A stretch of 64,000 nucleotides of DNA, taken from assembly GCF_001552075.1 (NCBI RefSeq), contig NZ_BCQM01000012.1, forward strand, positions 1 through 64,000, written 5' to 3'. The notes beneath the pieces are model-generated. The model searched no databases. It was given only the letters and a program-made list of their open reading frames with translations, and was not told the DNA's origin. The DNA comes from Arthrobacter luteolus NBRC 107841 (GTDB taxonomy: Bacteria; Actinomycetota; Actinomycetes; Actinomycetales; Micrococcaceae). Positions 62,998-64,000 of the stretch are shown one piece after another; within the stretch, counting starts at the first letter, position 1; every line of letters begins with the position of its first letter. Position numbers and translations under genes: made by a program.

Positions 62998-64000
62998 TGA
63001 GCACCGAAACCAACCCCTCCAGCGTCACCGCACCGGCAACCGGCATCACCGCGCCCGCAGGCTTCCGGGCTGCAGGCATCACCGCCGGGCTGAAGGCATC
63101 CGGCGGCCGCGACGTCGCCCTGGTGGTCAACGACGGCCCCGCCAAGGCAGCTGCCGCCGTGTTTACCACCAACCGGGTGGCAGCTGCTCCAGTGCATTGG
63201 TCCCGTCAGGTGATTTCCGACGGACGGGCCGACGCCGTGTTCCTGAATTCCGGCGGAGCCAACGCCTGCACCGGACCGCAGGGCTTCCAGAACACCCACG
63301 CCACCGCGGAAAAGGTCGCCGAACTGCTGGGCGTGTCCGCCGGCGACGTGCTGGTCTGCTCCACCGGCCTGATCGGCGAACAGCTTCCGATGGACAAGCT
63401 GCTGCCCGGCGCTGAGGCGGCAGCCAAGGCCCTGACCAGCGACGGCGGGGCGCTGGCCGCCGAAGCCATCATGACCACGGACTCCGTGTCCAAGCAGGCA
63501 GGTTTCGCCGGCACCGGCTACCGGATCGGCGGTATGGCCAAGGGTGCCGGCATGCTCGCGCCCGGGCTGGCCACCATGCTGGTGGTCCTGACCACCGACG
63601 CACGGCTCGACGCCGCCAGCCTGGATGCGGCCCTGCGCGCCGCCACCACGGTCACCTTCGACCGGACCGACTCCGACGGCTGCATGTCCACCAATGACAC
63701 CGTGGTGCTGATGGCCTCCGGAGCCTCCGGCACCACCCCGGACACCGATGAGTTCACCCGCGGCCTGACCGGGGTATGCCATTCCCTGGCCCAGCAGCTG
63801 ATCACCGACGCCGAGGGTGCCAGCCACGACATCGCCATCACCACCCTCAACGCCGCAACGGTGGCCGACGCCGAGACCGCGTCCCGCGCCGTCGCCCGCT
63901 CCAACCTCTTCAAGACCGCCATCTTCGGCAACGACCCGAACTGGGGCCGGGTCCTGTCCGCCGTGGGCACCACGGACGCTGCCTTTGAACCGGAGCAGAT
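62997..64000 (+). CDS. argJ: bifunctional ornithine acetyltransferase/N-acetylglutamate synthase, partial
   Basis: The first 334 residues are in the window; the C-terminus runs off the right edge. ArgJ moves the acetyl group from acetylornithine to glutamate and may also acetylate with acetyl-CoA. KGAGMLAPGLATMLV (residues 182-196) holds the autocatalytic cleavage point, with T193 as nucleophile of the processed beta chain. SGGANACTGPQG and CSTGLIGEQLPMD are typical. Starts on the last base of the argC stop. Confidence 0.96.

Overview
This window is chromosomal DNA from a high-GC actinobacterium. Gene content, gene order and protein style point to the Micrococcaceae, Arthrobacter in the broad sense: truB-ribF-rpsO-pnp, rnj-ftsK-pgsA-cinA-clgR, recA-recX-miaB-miaA-dapF-hflX-dinG-lexA, a PriA-type hisA, ribosomal proteins with Ala/Lys-rich tails, many GTG starts, and strong hairpins between convergent genes. 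I saw no transposase, integrase, phage gene, CRISPR array, rRNA or tRNA gene. The window is core chromosome with a few accessory genes.

Layout. 1-7.3 kb: the end of truB, three small membrane proteins, ribF, rpsO, pnp with a long structured leader, and an M16 peptidase. 7.4-14.3 kb: a molybdenum-cofactor block (moaD and moaA on minus; a sulfite-oxidase-family molybdoenzyme, a tyrosine phosphatase, moeA, moaC, mogA and moaE on plus) lying between the M16 peptidase and dapB. 14.3-27.8 kb: dapB, an exporter, a DUF2268 metallopeptidase with a MerR-style promoter, an acyltransferase-like membrane protein, then dapA, rnj, ftsK, pgsA, cinA, clgR, a MarR regulator and a DUF3046 protein. 28-41.5 kb: recA-recX, two related secreted APF-type wall enzymes, miaB-miaA-dapF, a methyltransferase, hflX, dinG, lexA and a divergent LysM membrane protein. 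41.6-47.7 kb: hisC-hisB-hisH-(51-aa membrane protein)-hisA, SseB, MFS and a DUF1844 protein. 47.7-51.1 kb: infC (ATT start), rpmI, rplT and a TrmH-type methyltransferase. 51.2-60.6 kb: CDF and MFS transporters, a NUDIX hydrolase, an Rv2578c-type radical SAM protein, pheS-pheT, a HAD hydrolase and a TfoX-like protein. 60.8-64 kb: a quinone oxidoreductase and the start of an arginine operon (argC-argJ, cut by the window end).

How the genes work together. One thread is DNA damage: LexA-box-like sites (GAAC-N4-GTTC core) lie upstream of recA, in the lexA/LysM intergenic region (three sites) and immediately upstream of the Rv2578c-like gene, suggesting a local SOS set of repressor, recombinase, a YneA/ChiZ-like division inhibitor and a radical SAM protein. 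A second thread is RNA and translation control: a pnp leader with an SD-sequestering hairpin, an infC leader hairpin plus ATT start, structured leaders at rpmI/rplT and pheST, and a tandem ArgR operator at argC. A third is lysine and cell-wall supply: dapA, dapB and dapF at three separate loci.

The least ordinary items are the L20 protein fused to a small extra domain, the near-perfect 27-bp inverted repeat at 60757-60818, the exactly 10-bp-phased repeat upstream of lexA, the SOS box on the Rv2578c-like gene, and the MerR-style promoter on the DUF2268 gene. I found no convincing wholly new multi-gene system.
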